Shown: positions 13,334 to 24,524, counted from the first letter of the stretch. The stretch: DNA of 64,000 nt from Lasiosphaeris hirsuta (GCA_030549175.1 JAUKUA010000003.1:4154001-4218000), one strand, 5' to 3'. A program made the numbers and translations. Notes: generated by a model not told the origin, from the letters alone.

Positions 13334-13976
13334 TTAATTCGCGGGCGATCTATTTTCTCTATGAAATAGATTCTTCTCGACCCACTGGAAATGGAAAGGC
13401 TTGATTGTTGCAACAACCTTGCCCCTGATCAAAGCTAGCGGCACTGGACCAAAATAGCGGGAGTCTCGGGACGCCGCCAAGTTATCACCTACAATCCAGC
13501 AGTGACCCTGCGGCACCTAGAGAAAACTCTTGTAAGCCTCTATGGGCGTGGTGCGGATCAAGGATGGTATGTGGCCGGCCGCATAAGATGAAATATTTGA
13601 AATGGAAAAACAATAATACCTGGATCATAGCCTGACTTTCGCGCCCAGGGGTGTCAAGCATGACGTAGTCGCCTGGAAGGCCCAAGATGCGTTTGACGCC
13701 AACATTTTCGTCGACGGGGATGTTGTACGCGACGAGATCGCCGACTTCAACGTTGCGCCCAAACCGATGCCGCCGCGACACAACTAGCCACTGTCCTAGT
13801 AGCTCAAAGGTCGGCAGCATCGAGGGCCCTTGGGCCGGCGCCGTTTGGATGCCATACTCGAAAAAGAGGTGTGTGAAGGCGAGGAACTTGCCGGCGAAGA
13901 TAACGGTCCGGAAAGGATGGCCGAGCAAGTCGCCAATTAGCCCGCCGAACTGACCGCCAGACATTGAGGGCGGCAT
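13334..13976 (-). CDS. IMP1: Mitochondrial inner membrane peptidase subunit 1
   Basis: S26-family serine protease of the inner mitochondrial membrane that removes sorting signals facing the intermembrane space. Exons 13976-13620 and 13516-13334 encode 179 aa, usual for Imp1. Catalytic residues are visible: Ser52 in [10 protein letters not shown] and Lys95 in [12 protein letters not shown]. Exon 2 opens with [20 protein letters not shown] and [12 protein letters not shown], the C-terminal block that separates Imp1 from Imp2. A hydrophobic segment around residues 21-40 ([20 protein letters not shown]) is the likely membrane anchor. The gene is divergent from mtIF3 with 237 bp between starts. 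Confidence 0.92.
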
Positions 13977-14213
13977 GTCCGACTACTGCATGGTGTTGTT
14001 TTTTTCCGTTTTCAAGTTGGAATCTTGAACCTGTCACGTCAAAGCTGCAACTGTCCGTGCACATAGCTTTATTGGGAGCTTGGCCATGCAGGCGGTGGAA
14101 AATGATTGGCTAAAATTCTCCGGGAACATTCCGTGTCTTGGTTGTGGCTCAGTCACGAAAGGAAAAAGAAACTTAAAGATTTCAAGGTAAATATCCTCCT
14201 CCTTTGACTCGAC

Positions 14214-15068
14214 ATGCCAGCGTTTCCTCCCTGGACTTGGAAAATAATGAGGGGTTCGCAATGCCTCTTCAGCCCGGCAGCTGCTCTCCGCAAGGTGTTT
14301 ATCAATAACGCCCTAGCCCCGGGGTGTCATGGTCAACTCGACTTGCCACAGCTCCTCGTACCATCCTCGATCTCGCCTCAGCTACGATCCTCCTTTTCGA
14401 CCCAGCGAGCCCTGCTCATTCGCTACGGCAAGAATCAATCCGAAAAACCCGGTACCGATAAAACGCCACGCGACTTCAGTATCAGGTCACCATTTGTACA
14501 TGTGCGCAACGATGACACTGGGCGACTTTCTGAGCCGCAGCGGACCAAAGACCTGTTGCGGAGCCTCGATCTCGACAGTGAGAGTTTAGTAGTGATAGCC
14601 GACCCGACGAAAAAGAAGGGAAAGGGAAATGAGGACGGGAACGAAGTAGGCGAGGAAGACCTAGACCCAAACACACCTCGCTATCCAATCTGCCGTATAG
14701 TCGACAAAAGAGCCGAGATGGCCATACAACTGGCGAAGAACAAGGAACTCCGCAAGAGCAAGGTCATGGTGAAGGAGATTGAGCTGAACTGGGCCATCGC
14801 ACCTAACGATCTCAATACCCGGCTGAAGCAGCTCAAGGGATTCCTGAACAAGGGATTCAGGGTCCAAGTGTTGCTACTGAAAAAGGCGAAGAGGGGCAAG
14901 AGGACAGCTAGCGACGAAGAGGCCAAGGCGCTGCTGGCGACCGTGAAGGAATTTATTGAGCAAGTGCCAGAAACAAAGGAGGTCAAGCCGATAGAGGGGT
15001 TTGTTGGGAAGCAGATTAAGCTCACTCTTCAGGGTACTAAAGTCACTGCAGCGCCTGCCGATGACTGA
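14214..15068 (+). CDS. Mitochondrial translation initiation factor IF-3
   Basis: Fungal mitochondrial IF3 (Aim23-type), which acts on the small mitochondrial ribosomal subunit at initiation. It is a single exon of 284 aa. The N-terminal 70 or so residues resemble a mitochondrial presequence with hydrophobic and basic residues. The IF3 N-terminal domain motif is TPRYPICRIVDKRAEMAIQL. The C-terminal domain includes KSKVMVKEIELNWAIAPNDL, RLKQLKGFLNKGFRVQVLLL and a basic loop KKAKRGKRTASDEE. The ATG at 14214 is first; a second in-frame ATG at 14247 (MRGSQCLF) would also leave a good presequence, so the start is uncertain by 11 codons. Confidence 0.88.
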   Translation: MPAFPPWTWKIMRGSQCLFSPAAALRKVFINNALAPGCHGQLDLPQLLVPSSISPQLRSSFSTQRALLIRYGKNQSEKPGTDKTPRDFSIRSPFVHVRNDDTGRLSEPQRTKDLLRSLDLDSESLVVIADPTKKKGKGNEDGNEVGEEDLDPNTPRYPICRIVDKRAEMAIQLAKNKELRKSKVMVKEIELNWAIAPNDLNTRLKQLKGFLNKGFRVQVLLLKKAKRGKRTASDEEAKALLATVKEFIEQVPETKEVKPIEGFVGKQIKLTLQGTKVTAAPADD

Positions 15069-15603
15069 GGCCGAGACAGCTCGGGATAGGTGAAATGTCC
15101 AACATACTGTATATATCTTTTCGTTTGCTGCAGTTGTATTTATAGAGTAGCCAGGACATTTCGACTTTCTTAGGTTGACAACGTCCCTAGGTTCCCAGCT
15201 CACTCCATCAGGCCGGATTTGTTACATCTGCTGAGCGCGATTAAGCTTCGCGCTCCAGGGACAACGGACAGGGGTATCGGTCTGTGATTAGGGGCCCTTG
15301 ACAGATGCGGGGGCACGGGGTACTTTGCATCGGCCCGCCTTGCACATTCCCCATCGTGACTCAATTCTAATTCCCAAAATTCTACCTTCCAGCTCACACC
15401 GCAACAATTATTTGACTGATTTGCTTTACAGGGCACCAAAGTGAAAACCTGACTGACTGTCATAAAGCCAGAGAAAACTCAGCCAGCTTTTCACGAGCTC
15501 ACACACTGAGACAGAACGCTCTTAGCCCTGTGCGCCAGTTCCTGCTTGAGTTTCGCTGGATCTTGGCAGTCACGAAAAGACAGCTAGGTTGCCTCCGAAG
15601 ATC
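15069..15603. other. Intergenic: mtIF3 3' region and eIF2B-delta promoter/leader
   Basis: No gene supported. Contains a TGACTCA heptamer at 15357-15363, 241 bp before the eIF2B-delta start. Confidence 0.5.
15357..15363. promoter_or_regulatory. TGACTCA, Gcn4/CPC1-type element upstream of eIF2B delta
   Basis: Exact TGACTCA match, the core bound by Gcn4/CPC-1 bZIP activators in general amino-acid control. By chance several would be expected in 64 kb, so function is inferred only from position in front of a gene of that regulatory system. Confidence 0.3.
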
Positions 15604-17027
15604 ATGGCCACCCAGGCTACGGTGGCTCCCGTGGGAGTCACATCTCCGCAAGGGGGAAGCCGAACAATACCAGCCCCTGCCAATCCACCTACCGCGGCCA
15701 CCGCAAACCCTGCACAACTCACACCGGCGCAACTGAAGGCAAAGGCGAAAGCAGACAAGGCAGCCAGACGAGCACAAGTCAAGGAGACTAAGGCCGTTGT
15801 TGCCGCAGCAGATGCTGCGAAGACGACCGCGGATGCGAAGGGGGGAAAGGGGAAGGGAAAGCAGGATGGGCCACAGTCACAGAGTAAGACTGGTCCTCAA
15901 CACAGAGGCTCCACGAGTGGGCGGCGGCCCTCGATACTAGTAGTTGAAAAGGATGTTCGGAGCGGCATTCCTGAATGCTTTAGCCATATCCCCATGGCAA
16001 AGAGGATACCGACCGCCCACGCACATAAAGATGTCCATCCCGCAGTTTTGGTCATCGGCCAACAGATGGCAACATTCGCCATCAAGGACAGCATTGCGAG
16101 GCTCGAGGCGACTCTACTAGCCTTTAGGAAGGTGGGAAATGCCCAGATTGCATACATGGTGGGATTTGCTCACACGAGATATAGGTCATCGAGTCCTACG
16201 AGACACCCAAGGGGAATTCACTGTCGCGCCACTTTGTTCCCCACGTCCTGAACCCGCAGATCGAGTATCTCACAGAGTGCAGGCCCATGTGCTACTCCAT
16301 GGGTAATGCCATCCGGCTCCTCAAGGCTAAGGTCAATGACTTTGACATCGACACCCCGGAAGAAGAGGCCAAGGAGGGCCTGCTCGAAACGATTGACCTC
16401 TTTATCAACGAACGGATCACACTGGCTGAGTTTGTAATCGCCCGAAACGCCGCTAAACAGATCAACGATGGCGATGTGATTCTCACCTACGGCCGGCACA
16501 GACTTGTGGAGAAGACATTTCTCCTAGCAAGGGAGAACGGACGGGTATTTGATGTGTCAATCATCGACGATCCTTATGACCGCGGTGGTCAAGAGCTTGC
16601 AAGGTCGCTTCAGCAGGTTGGCATTCGAGTGTTCTATTCTCCCAATCTCGGCGGATTACGAGCCAATGTCGAGCGGGCCACAAATGTGCTATTGGGCACG
16701 GAGGCCATATTTGCAAATGGATCTCTCCATGCGGCGGCCGGAACGGCTGACATTGCGGTGGCGGCGACAAATGCAAGCAAGAAAGTAATTGTGCTTTGTG
16801 AAACCATCAACTTCGACAGAGAGCGTGTCTCAGTAGATGCGCTCACCTATAACGAGATTGACCCTGAGCAAAATACGTCAGATTCCTTCCGGCTGCTGTT
16901 TGACACTACTCGGGACAAGTATATCACAGGAGTCATTACGGAGTTCGAGAGTGGCACAGGCAATTCGCCAGCACAGGCAATCCTCGCGCTTCTTAGGAAA
17001 CAGGAGGATCCCACTGTTATTGCCTGA
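15604..17027 (+). CDS. GCD2: Translation initiation factor eIF2B, delta subunit
   Basis: Regulatory subunit of the guanine-nucleotide exchange factor for eIF2, which senses phosphorylated eIF2alpha. Exons 15604-16131 and 16185-17027 encode 456 aa. The 53-nt intron starts GTGGGA and ends ATATAG; the join FRK|VIESYETPKGNSLSRHFVPH reads cleanly. After an Ala/Lys-rich N-terminus the protein has IPECFSHIPMAKRIP-AHAHKDVHPAVL and IEYLTECRPMCYSMGNAIRL. The Rossmann-like eIF2B alpha/beta/delta domain follows, with DGDVILTYGRHRLVEKTFLL, FDVSIIDDP and the closing VIVLCETINFDRERVSVDAL...YNEIDPEQ. The first ATG in frame is 15604. The family call is certain; the other alpha/beta homologues lack this N-terminal block, which supports delta. 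Confidence 0.93.
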
Positions 17028-17300
17028 GCTCAGGGAGCAGCCGTACTAAAAGAGTTGGTCAATTCCAGAAGACATGCAAACTACCATAGACTAGAAGCAA
17101 AACCTCTCTGGAGCTCCTCGGCAGCCTGGCTGTTGGCTGCCAAAGCCTTTGCCATACCAAGATAGCCGTTTTAGAGATGGAGTAAACTTTATACACCGAA
17201 TCTATTTGTAGCCGGGTGACCCAGAGCTGCCATCATGGGCTATCCCAACCACAATCCCCCGAAGCACTGACACGATGTCTCCCATTTGAAATTGCCTATT

Positions 17301-17656
17301 TCATGCCTCAGCGCCAGCAGGCTCTCCGGTCTGTGCCGCCCTCCTTGCCCGCTTTTCATAGATGGCTGCTTTCCGCTCGGCAAGCACCGCCGTCTGCTTC
17401 TCATCGATGCCCTGTAGCCAGTATCCAAAGCTCGCTCCGACGCCTGCGAATATGGGGAAGCCCAATAGTGCGTTCTTTGTGTAGAATGGCCGCATCTCGA
17501 TGCCCAGCTGCCATGCGCGGGTAAGGAGGCCTGGTAGACCCATCAGCGAATGATGCTTGCGCAAGAGCAGAGAGCTCTCGAGCGATCCAACTGACTCGCA
17601 GTGAGCACGCATTATCACCTACCGAAGCCAGTCCAAAAGATGATTCTGTTGACCAT
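17301..17656 (-). CDS. Small membrane protein, probable complex I accessory subunit
   Basis: Exons 17656-17623 and 17530-17301 encode 87 aa, starting MVNRIIFWTGFGLLTRAWQL. The 92-nt intron (GTAGGT to TACCAG) is required, since the downstream frame has no start of its own. A hydrophobic stretch near residues 33-52 (LLGFPIFAGVGASFGYWLQG) predicts one membrane span. An Arg/Ala-rich tail follows (ERKAAIYEKRARRAAQTGEP). The pattern recalls the fungal NADH:ubiquinone oxidoreductase 6.6-kDa/NDUFB4-like small subunits of the inner mitochondrial membrane. That assignment rests on remembered resemblance of EMRPFYTKNALLGFPIFAGVG-type sequence and is moderate. Confidence 0.6.
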
Positions 17657-18238
17657 TGTGTCGCTAGGGATTTCGCGAGGGCGTGGTGTGAAGGTGCGGT
17701 TGCGCGAGGATTACGGAGAGAGGAAGCTGGACCACCTCAATTCCTCCCCAATTGGATTGTATCTCGTGTGTCCGTGGACAAAGGAGTGGAATGGCGGGAG
17801 GTCGAGCTCTTGCGTGGGCGTTGGCGTTGTCGTGAGTTTGGGGTCGGACTATTCTCGAGTGGGCCCCAAGCTTGGCTTCAATGCTCATCGATTATCCTCT
17901 GGCTCACGCTCGCTAGGCCGCTCGCTAGTCGGAGCCGATTTTCCCGTATTAGGAGCGCATTGGCCACCTGGGTATCCGTAGCTCTGGTGTCTTTTCAACC
18001 CTGCAATTATCGGTGCCTCTGCATGAAGTACCCTTGTCCTAAGCTCGAGCCAAGCTTCGAGGCCCCACCAGCATCCTTCCAGTAAGCCCAGCAAACGGCC
18101 ACTCCATTTTCAACGCGGTTGTTTGAGGGTGTCGCGCTCTGCTCCGGAATACCGCCAAGTCTTTTATACATAATCTTTTGCCGACGCCAGCGCTTTTGTG
18201 CCCGCAGAGAATGGGAACGAAAGGAATAAAGATCTGAC
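17657..18238. other. Divergent intergenic region
   Basis: Promoter space between the small complex I-like gene (-) and shg1 (+). Contains the nine-codon uORF described separately at 18211; nothing else recognised. Confidence 0.5.
18211..18237 (+). promoter_or_regulatory. Nine-codon upstream ORF directly before shg1
   Basis: ATG at 18211 reads MGTKGIKI and stops with TGA at 18235-18237. The main start ATG is at 18239, leaving one base between stop and start. If the leader includes this ATG, termination-reinitiation or leaky scanning would set shg1 translation. The transcription start is unknown, and CCCGCAG at 18201-18207 could be a leader intron acceptor. Confidence 0.4.
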
Positions 18239-20969
18239 ATGGTCACACCTACCGTGATGCCGGGCGTTGTTCAGTCCGCAGCCGCCTCGGCAGCACCAGG
18301 TGTTGCAGATGCGACTGCACCGACTGCATCGACTGCACCCATCGCGAGGAAGTTCAAGGCATCCGACCTACCACTACCTTCGGCTACCCGGTCAGCGATT
18401 GACGGCCTTGCCCACACCTTTAAGAAAAAGGGTGGCCACGATGCACATCGCAAGCAAATATGGGAGAAGCTAGAGGCCAAGGTACGTTACCAAATGCCCG
18501 AATCACCAAGTTTTGGTTCTGTCCTCAATGTATCCCTGCTAACTCGTGGTGGTAAATTAGAACTTCGAGGCCGAAATGACCAAGACTATCTTGGAGGTTG
18601 CCGAGCAAGAGATAGAGCGGAATGGAGGTCAGTTGCTCGCACTCGACCGGAGCAAAGCCACAGTCCTCCTTGATGGCGCCATTGAACGAAGCAACATTTA
18701 CGAGAAGGCTAGAGCGGTCATCAACGACATGTTTGATAATGATGCAATTGAATCATACCTGCGTGAGCTGCGACACGCCGAAATTGGCGACGAGGCTGCC
18801 GAGCAAGAACGGATTCGTGGAGCCAAAACCGACGAAGAGTACGCCGCCGAGACAGCCGCCCGCCGAGCTGAGAGAGAGCGCGTTCGGGAAGAATTACGAT
18901 TGGTCGAGGAGAAGAAACGCCAACTCGAGCTTGAGATTATGGAGAGGGAAGCAATTAAAAGGAAAGAGGAGGAAAAGGCGGCAAGAGAAGCCCGACGACG
19001 CGAGGATGAAGAGCGTAGAGATAAAGAGCGGCAGGAACGGCGAGAGCAGCGTGAGCGAGAAAGGGAGCGAAGTCGTGAACGCCGAGAACGAGACAGGGAC
19101 CGGACTCATGACCGCGAACGGGAGCACCACCATCACCATCACCATCGTCATAGAGACCGGGATTATGACCGTGATCGAAAAGATCGCTCCCGGTCTAGGG
19201 ACAGGGACGGAAACCATCGTGATCGCCACCGTGATAGTAAAACCAAGTCCGAGGCACGCAACGAGGATGTCAAGAAGATTCTTACCAAGGAGGACCATGA
19301 TCGCCTTGAACAAGAGGCTTTGGCAGACCTCCTCCGGGAGAGCAAGCGCGTTGCCCCAAAACAGCCCGAATTGGAGGTGGACTTGGCCCTTGTCCCCCCA
19401 CCCAGACGAGCCATGCCGGCATCGGCTATTGATCCTATTCGCCGCGACTCTCCAAAGCCAAAGGTTGCTGAGGTGAAGAAGCCGGCAGACCCAACCCCCA
19501 AACTAGAGGTAAAGGTCACAAAGGAAGTCAAAGACCTAAACCCACCAAAGGAGCTCAAAGCACCTGTAGATGTCAAGGAATCCAAGGCTTCTGGGAGTAA
19601 GGACGAGAGGCGGAGGAGCAGGAGCCCTTCCCGCGCCTCCAAAACTATTCGCGACCGGGACAGAGATCGGGACAGAGAGAAGGAGAAAGCCAAAGACGAC
19701 GATCGTAGGCGAAGAGATCCTCGTTCTATCTCGCCTAAGCCCAGACACACCGAACGGAGCCGATCACGCAGGAGAGATCGAAGTCGATCAAGGCTTCGAG
19801 ACAGAAGGGACCGGAGTAGGTCCCGACCTAGAGTCGACCGGAGGGACGACCGCCGGGATGATCGGAGAGACGAAAGACGAGATCGGAGCCGGTCTCGCAC
19901 CAAAGGAGATCGTCGGGATAGAAGCCGCTCTCGTGTACGGCCTGATAGGCGAGACGATAGAAGGGAGATGAGTCGTTCCCGTATTCGGACCACACGAGAT
20001 CGGACGCGTTCGCCACGTCCCAGAACAGAGCGGCGAGATCGCTCACGGTCGCCTTTGAAGACAGTCCGTCGCGATAAAAGCAGATCCCGCTCGCGAGACC
20101 GCCGCGATAAACGGGAAAGCCCAACATTAACTCGCACCGAAAAGCGGGACCGCGATCGTTCTGAACGCCCTGAGCGACCTGAGCGCCGAGAGCGCAGCCG
20201 TGAGAGGGACAGGGAGAGGGAGAGGGACAGGGAAAGGGACAGGGAAAGGGACAGGGAGAGGGACAGGGAGAAGGATCGTGATAAGGACCGTGGCCGCAAG
20301 AGTCGTTCCCGTACGCCACCACGTCCTCCTTCCCACCTTGACCGCGATGAGAAGGAGGCCTGGAAGCAAGCAGAGGTCAAGAAGCGTGAGCAGGAAGCTA
20401 AAGCCTACCTTGCCGCTCAGAAGGAAGCCAGAGAGAAAGGAATGCCGGTTCCTGGAATCGATGACAGACGCGCAGGAGAACGCTCACCCGACCTCAAGCG
20501 CCGGCGGGAGCCAGATGATATCGACCGCTATATCCCTGGCGGTACCCGGGAGCGCGAAACCCGAGAGCGCGAGCCGGAGCGTCGCCCTGATCGCTATGAT
20601 GGCGACCGCGACAAAGAGCGGCGACATGATCGGTATGATGGAGATCGCGACAGAGACAAGGATCGCCCTCAAGATCGCGACCGACGGGATCGAGACAGGG
20701 ATGATCGTCGAGATACCCGACGGCGGAGTCGGTCAAGAAATAGAAGCCGTGACCGAGAGAGGGACAGGGATCGAGATCGGGATAGAGACAGGGATGGAGT
20801 ACGGGGCCGGGATAGGGACAGAGACAGAGACAGAGATCGAGACAAGGATCGAGATCGAGATATTCGTCGCAGCCGACAAAGAAGCGTGTCCTCTCGGCGG
20901 GACCGGGACCGCGATCGCGTTCGGCGCGAGAGGAGCAGGAGCCGGAGACCGAGCAGAAGCCGTGGTTAG
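18239..20969 (+). CDS. Shg1/BOD1-domain protein with long RD/RS-rich tail
   Basis: Likely COMPASS (Set1 histone H3K4 methyltransferase) subunit Shg1. Exons 18239-18481 and 18561-20969 encode 883 aa; the intron (GTACGT to AATTAG) keeps phase 0. The Shg1/BOD1 domain covers about residues 50-150: FKKKGGHDAHRKQIWEKLEA, NFEAEMTKTILEVAEQEIER, then DRSKATVLLDGAIERSNIYE. A coiled, Glu/Arg-rich helix follows, then a seven-histidine run (EHHHHHHHRHRD) and more than 500 residues dominated by Arg, Asp, Glu and Ser, including repeated RDRDRE and RSRSR. Yeast Shg1 is much shorter, so the tail is the notable addition; it resembles splicing-factor RS domains. The long minus-strand frames here are shadows of this biased composition. 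Confidence 0.82.
20196..20282. repeat. Coding minisatellite in the shg1 tail
   Basis: Purine-only tract built from GGGACAGGGAGA-like 12-base units, about six to seven imperfect copies, encoding alternating Arg-Asp-Arg-Glu. A second similar tract lies near 20755-20860. The low GC-skew-balanced, purine-rich strand suggests slippage-driven length change. Confidence 0.75.
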
Positions 20970-21556
20970 GTGCCGGGTATGCGTGGGTTATTTGACAGCC
21001 GCATCTTTTGACGACTGGACCCCCTAGGTGAGGGGATTGAGCGCGGCGTTATTGGTCGCCCGGGATTAGCAGCGATCCCAAGACCTGGTTGTTAGACTAC
21101 TGGTTGTATGAAAAGACATACGCTTTGGGCGCAGAAATGAGGATAATCAAACGGCATCATAGCAAGCTAGTCATAAAATACGCCACTATTTCGCCATTTC
21201 TTCATATCAACTACCAAGGTATCAATGATATCGCGTATGTCGAGCCCGAAATTGAAGAAAAGAAAACCACAAAAGCAACCCCGTAGACCTAACCCCTATT
21301 CCAACAACCCCCATCCAAAACCCCCCTTTTGCATCCATTTGGCCAGCCAAGACGCGCAAATTCGAGTGTCATGCAGGAGACATAGCTTTGCATATACAAG
21401 ATAAAAGAAGTTGTTGCTCCGAAAGCTGATTGTTTCCTCCGCACATCTACAAATAACAACCCAGGCCAGTAATACCCCAAACACGACACACGCCTACATG
21501 ATCACGACCACACCCATGAGACACAACCAAGAGAACCACCAAGTCGTGCAGAGCCG
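20970..21556. other. Intergenic, convergent 3' regions
   Basis: Between the ends of shg1 (+) and the dehydrogenase (-). Relatively AT-rich at 21100-21290; no gene recognised. Confidence 0.5.
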
Positions 21557-22790
21557 TTACATGCCCGACCCCGACCCTCCGCCCAGCGCAGCCTCCATGG
21601 CAGCGCGGCCCTCGCGGGCCTCGGCCTTGAGCTCGCTCTCAAAGATATCGACGGCAAGACTGGCCTCGACAAAGTCCTCGAGCTCCTCGGTGACGGTGCG
21701 CAGCTTCTCCTTGACGGCGATGCTGCCCTCAAAGCCGACAATGTGGCGGGCCGGCGGGTTCTCGTGGCCGCCGATGGCGGTCAGGGCGTGCACCGTCTCG
21801 GTGACCAGGCGATCAAGCGAGGCGGCGGGGAGGCGGGGGTAGCGGTACTGGATCTCCTCGGGCGATGGCGCGGGAGGGGGGTGGTGGCCGTCGTCAGAGG
21901 CGACGGAGGCGGAGGCGGAGGAGGAGGAGGGGGCCGGTGGGTGGGGGAAGCGGGGCGGGTCGAGGGCGGTGTCAGGGTTGGCGTTGAGGACGTTGGTGAG
22001 CATGTCGCGGATGCTCGGGGCCGGGTTGATTTCACTGTCATAGAAAGGCAGTTGCGGAGCGAAGATGATCTTGTTGGTCAGGCTCTGGATCTCCTTGTTG
22101 GGCTGGACGATGGTGACCTTGATGTTAAAGGGGGCGATCTCGTAGGCCAGTGAGTCGCAGAAGCCCTCGAGGGCCCAGGTGGCGGCTGTGTAGATGGACA
22201 TGCCAGGGGTACCGATGTGCCCGCCGATGCTGGTAAGGATTATGATATGGCCTGTGTGCTGGGCGCGGAACTGCGGGAGAGCGGCCTTGATGAAGTTGAC
22301 TTGGGAGAAGAAGAGTGTTTCAAACTGGTCGCGCACCAAGTTGCGCGTAGCGGGCGTGGCCGAGAGCTCCTCTACGGTCCCGACGACGGCTGGGTTGAAG
22401 GTGAGCATGGGAACAAATAACAAAGGGCACAGAGCAGGGAGAGGTAGAGGTACCTTCGAATTTGCAGCACAGCAGGATGTCGATGCGGCCAAAGACCTGG
22501 ACGGCCTCGGCGACGGCGGCGCCGCACTGGCCCATGACACGGCCATCGCAGCGAATGCCGCGGATGCGGTCCTTCCAGCCTTCGCGGTCCTTGCGGCTGC
22601 TCTTGCACTCGTTGATCAGCTCGCGAAACTCGGCGCTGCGGTCGTCATGCTCAATTTCCTGGGGCGGCAGACACGCCACGACATAGTCGCCGTGGGCCAG
22701 CAGCAGGCGGATCAGACGAATGCACAGCGGCGAGAGCGACGAGGTGAGGAACCATGTCCTCGGCGAGTTGTGCGTCGCTGTGTGGTCCAT
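21557..22790 (-). CDS. Atypical short-chain dehydrogenase/reductase-like protein
   Basis: Exons 22790-22454 and 22389-21557 encode 389 aa; the intron runs GTACCT to AACCCAG. The Rossmann-type order is present: N-terminal RTWFLTSSLSPLCIRLIRLL, FGRIDILLCC where NNAG is usual, GHIIILTSIGGHIGTPGMS, and SIYTAATWALEGFCDSLAYE with EIAPFNIKVTIVQP. Key residues deviate: the glycine-rich TGxxxGIG loop reads TSSLSPL (residues 16-22), and the YxxxK active site reads YTAAT, with Thr183 in place of lysine. The C-terminal 180 residues add a Pro/Ser-rich segment and an acidic helix. Fold membership is clear; oxidoreductase activity is doubtful and substrate unknown. Confidence 0.8.
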
Positions 22791-24333
22791 TCAGAAGTCC
22801 AAGTCAGCCCCTGGCTTTCGCTCTATCTCTCGTCTACCTCTCGGCCCCGGCGCGCGGGCAGCACGACAGGATCGGGTGTTAGAGGGGTTAGGGGTGCTTA
22901 GGGGGGACTTTGGGGGGAGCAAAAAGGGGGGGGAGGGGGGAGTGGCGCACGCACGGAATGGTGCCGCAGGAACCGAGTGCGAATGTCGTGCCGGCCCAGC
23001 TTCCGACATCTTTCGCTCCGCCATTGCTAGGCGAGCCTTCCGAGTTCTGCTCCTTCCAAGTTCCAGGCGGTAGGCGAGATCTTTCCAGTCGGTACCGATG
23101 TTTCTTCCTCCTTTCCTCTTTCTCTCAAGGTTGAATCCAATTCTCTCGCCAAACAACCTCAGCCTCGCTCTCCAATGACGTCTCCGTAGGCCGTTCCCAT
23201 AGCACGCGCGAGGGTCTTTTGCTTGTTGTTTCGCCTCCTTTGGGTCCGGTTTTGTCGCGGTTTTCACCTTCAGACAGTGCCCGACTGCTGCATTGCATCC
23301 ACTGAGAGGGCGCCTAGACGACAAGGGCTCCAGCGCAACGGAGCTGGCAGTCTCCTTTGCTCTTTCCTTGTGGAACGATGACACCCCAAAATCGACTGAG
23401 GGGCAATCCAGGAGGTATGTGCGAGGCACTTATATGTCGGATGCCCTCAAGCAGAGGCGAGCAGAGAGCGAGTCGGCCTCTCTCTGTCACCTCTTAATAA
23501 TCTTCACGATACCTTAGTCGGGATCCCTGCTGCTTAGCGCCAACTTAGCCCCCTCCAATGCCCTATTTGCCCTGGGCGATTGCCCCTCTGGCCCCTTCTC
23601 CCCTATTAAGCCAGCAACCCTATACCCTATCGCCGCACGTACAGTGCAGTGGATCGCGGCAAATGTTTTATAAGGCTTGGACCTGTCGGTATCATCTGAT
23701 TGCTGATCGACCCGACGGCCAAGTCGGCCCAGCTGGCCAAGGCGATGAGGCTCAAGCGGCGTGTGTGTCCAGCTGGGATCTGGGCCCCCCCCCTCGGCTA
23801 GCTTCCCGAAGGCGTGTGCTTTGCTGTTTTGCTGCTGTCCCGTACGGCCTGCCTGGCCTTGCCTGGGTTGATGTAGATGGATCGCCGGGCAGGTTAATGC
23901 AACCTGGCTCTGGGCAGACGACACGAGTGATCTCCGTCTGTTGTAACTCGATCTGTCTGGTCGCTCGGTTCTGTCGGAAACAATGTTGAGAGGACGGTCC
24001 TGCGCTTCCTTCCGGTTAAGCTAGCCGGAAACACCAATTCCTCATGCTCAATTCAGATCTGCTCAGGAGAAATGCCCTCAACGAAGGACCCAACTAAGGG
24101 CCCAGAAGACTCAATCAGGGTCTCGGTCTTCAGATATACGCCCGAGGCCCCAGCCTGCTTCGTCAGTGGACAGGCTGCCTGGCGCTGGGGAGCTGCTGGG
24201 ATGCCCCACCAGACAGACATAAAAAAGTCGACATGATCGCCTCCCAACCAGAGCATCCCGTCCTCTTGGAAGGGGATTCACGGCGCAGGAGCCGGCCGCG
24301 TCGACTTTTGCGGGAGTCTGCAGCGATCGGCTA

Positions 24334-24346
24334 CCCCCCCCCCCCC
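24334..24346. repeat. Poly-C tract (13 nt)
   Basis: Uninterrupted run of cytosines upstream of serC; likely variable in length. Confidence 0.8.
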
Positions 24347-24524
24347 TCCTTTTTTGCTCCCATAACCCCTCCCTTCCCCTCGTCTTAGCGGTTGCCCCCC
24401 ACACTCCAGGCGTCAGCCCGTGCTAGGCAAGGCCTAACAAGCCCCAAGAAGACCCCAAAAAGACCCCAAGAAACCCCACGGTGCGGCGCTCCTCCCCCCT
24501 TATTTCGTAAAATCTGGGGAAGCG

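Noticed and set aside
19163..20380. 405-codon minus-strand frame opposite shg1
   Set aside because: Pure Arg/Ser/Leu low complexity produced by the RD/RS repeats on the other strand; no start context or splice structure of its own.
22791..23429. 212-codon minus-strand frame upstream of the dehydrogenase
   Set aside because: No recognisable domain, lies in promoter space with homopolymer runs, and abuts the dehydrogenase start without splice signals.
23558..23989. 143-codon plus-strand frame in the serC upstream region
   Set aside because: Composition (Cys, Arg, Pro rich) and lack of any family pattern suggest a chance frame.
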